From: Sulfuricurvum sp.
Lineage (GTDB): Bacteria; Campylobacterota; Campylobacteria; Campylobacterales; Sulfurimonadaceae
DNA length: 64,000 bases
Direction of reading: 5' to 3'
NCBI RefSeq assembly: GCF_030691015.1
Contig: NZ_JAUYFF010000001.1
Coordinates: 310,001-374,000, forward strand
Positions 63,121-64,000 of this stretch are shown here, one piece after another. The position numbers were made by a program, and so were the translations under genes. Numbering within the stretch: position 1 is the first letter of the stretch; each line of letters opens with the position of its first letter. The notes beneath the pieces are model-generated. The model saw nothing but the letters and a program-made list of their open reading frames with translations. It was not told the DNA's origin and did no database searches.

Positions 63121-64000
63121 TTAGAAGTTAAGAGTTAAGTATGCTTGAACTGAATCGTAACGTGAACCGTCAGCATTTACATTTGTATTTTGATCATCAG
63201 CATCTGTAGAGATATATGCCAAAGTTGCATCCAAAGGACCGAAAGATTTAGAAGCAGTAACTGCGACTTCAGTCATATTAGTATTATCAGCTCTACTTGC
63301 ACCTAAACTTCTTAATGTAGCAATAACAGCGTTGCCAGTGTTATCAACTGAAACATTTGTATAGTATGTACCTAGTTTTGCGAAACCGGCATCGTACTCA
63401 GCCGTTACATTCCATGATGTTGCACCCGGAGCACCAACATACCCATAGTTCCACCATGCTTCTGTGTACAATTTAGATTGTCCAGCAACAAGGTTATTCG
63501 TTGCAGTATTTGCGATGTTCAATACACCGTCTTCATCAACATCAGAATAAGCTACTGATACTTTCAAGTTTTGAACACCTTCGTATCCAAGTTTGAACGC
63601 ATAAGCATCAGAATCTTTAGCATTAGGAACGATACCGTTAACTACACCCTTAGGATCGATCTTCGCAAGTTGAGCACCGATTTTTACACCTTTAACTAAC
63701 TCACAATTAATATCCGCTTGCAACCAATAAGCATCCGCTACACTTGATACATTGTAATACCATGCTTGTGCAGTAAGAGGTTTGAATGAGTTATTGACAG
63801 CCGCAACTGCGTATGCTCCTGCTTCACCGAATGTACTGTATTTAGCACCTGTAGCCATATAAGCATCAAGACCTACAGCCGAGCCGTTATCTTTCGTTGC
63901 AGCTACTTCACCTAATCCAGCCAATGGCGCCAAGTGGTTAACACCGTTCCCTTTTCCAACCCAAGCAGCTACCAAAGTAGTATCAGGAAGATCTTGGTTG
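63121..64000 (-). CDS. Major outer-membrane porin (MOMP/OprD-like), partial
   Basis: The C-terminal part of a beta-barrel porin; the 5' end lies beyond the right edge. The track's start at 63975 is an internal TTG, and the frame continues to the window end (NQDLPDTTLVAAW). About 290 codons show repeated amphipathic strands separated by short turns (AYAFKLGYEGVQNLKVSVAYSDV, AKLGTYYTNVSVDNTG, LDATLAYISTDAD). A terminal LTLNF with Phe last is the BAM recognition signature. It resembles Campylobacterota major porins. It has regular codon use and a strong terminator. Confidence 0.85.
   Translation of the reverse strand, partial: NQDLPDTTLVAAWVGKGNGVNHLAPLAGLGEVAATKDNGSAVGLDAYMATGAKYSTFGEAGAYAVAAVNNSFKPLTAQAWYYNVSSVADAYWLQADINCELVKGVKIGAQLAKIDPKGVVNGIVPNAKDSDAYAFKLGYEGVQNLKVSVAYSDVDEDGVLNIANTATNNLVAGQSKLYTEAWWNYGYVGAPGATSWNVTAEYDAGFAKLGTYYTNVSVDNTGNAVIATLRSLGASRADNTNMTEVAVTASKSFGPLDATLAYISTDADDQNTNVNADGSRYDSVQAYLTLNF

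Noticed and set aside
1-64000. CRISPR arrays, insertion sequences or prophage
   Set aside because: I saw no regularly spaced repeats, transposase motifs or phage structural genes on either strand by eye.

Overview
The window reads as chromosome from a free-living member of the Campylobacterota (formerly Epsilonproteobacteria), most like the Sulfuricurvum/Sulfurimonas branch. I infer this from gene content and from synteny recalled from memory, without a database search. Markers are an HP0268-type small protein beside miaB, the order lon-bamD / fliW-proC, kdsA-ribH-nusB followed by the futalosine menaquinone gene mqnC, an ATP synthase c subunit gene apart from any atp operon, a XerH-type recombinase and NhaD. 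Genes are tightly packed, often with 4-bp ATGA overlaps. I saw no rRNA, CRISPR array, prophage, transposase or obvious pseudogene.

Layout. 1-4.1 kb: envelope transporters (partial AI-2E-type permease, MsbA-like exporter), a 2-Cys peroxiredoxin and a FetB-like permease. 4.1-8.6 kb: four overlapping minus-strand genes encoding a BRCT/repeat protein, a MoxR ATPase, a metallopeptidase-like/VWA protein and a PIF1-like helicase; this is the best candidate for an undescribed multi-protein system. 8.7-11.2 kb: a Sel1 protein, two tandem degenerate GGDEF-like paralogues, a DnaQ-like exonuclease with an acidic partner, and tRNA-Leu(GAG). 11.2-25.3 kb: atpE, then a minus-strand run purD-RDD-lptD-MCE-PRTase-pnp (purine synthesis, LPS export, lipid transport, RNA turnover). 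A 6S-like RNA candidate separates purD from guaA-hemD; upstream lie nhaD, nadB and a 42-aa lipoprotein that is absent from the ORF track. 25.3-33 kb: uvrC, then a phosphorelay operon (Aer-type PAS protein, PAS/HPt protein, 1115-aa hybrid kinase with a NIT-like sensor, stand-alone receiver). 33-39.2 kb: three prepilin-like proteins and a 1350-aa MshQ-like secreted protein, probably the tip of a type IV pilus, behind a long potentially structured leader.

39.5-51.2 kb: hpf, then the operon kdsA-ribH-nusB-mqnC-M16-recG, two flavoproteins, a ferric-reductase-like membrane protein, and rimO-tilS. 51.2-55.6 kb: lon-bamD facing fliW-proC. 55.6-60.8 kb: one long minus-strand unit HP0268-miaB-acyltransferase-xerH-PilM/N/O-like. 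61-64 kb: nusA, an isolated DppB-type permease and the 3' part of a major porin gene.

Regulation visible in the sequence is mostly extended TATAAT boxes without a clear -35 element, as is usual in this phylum. At three genes (ABC exporter, BRCT-like gene, dppB-like) the box lies only 6-7 nt from the start codon, which suggests leaderless mRNAs. Starts were moved inward from the ORF track where an internal codon fits the family N-terminus, a Shine-Dalgarno or a gene overlap better (VWA, BRCT-like, PRTase, acidic protein, nadB, uvrC, NDH-2-like, nusA, one prepilin).
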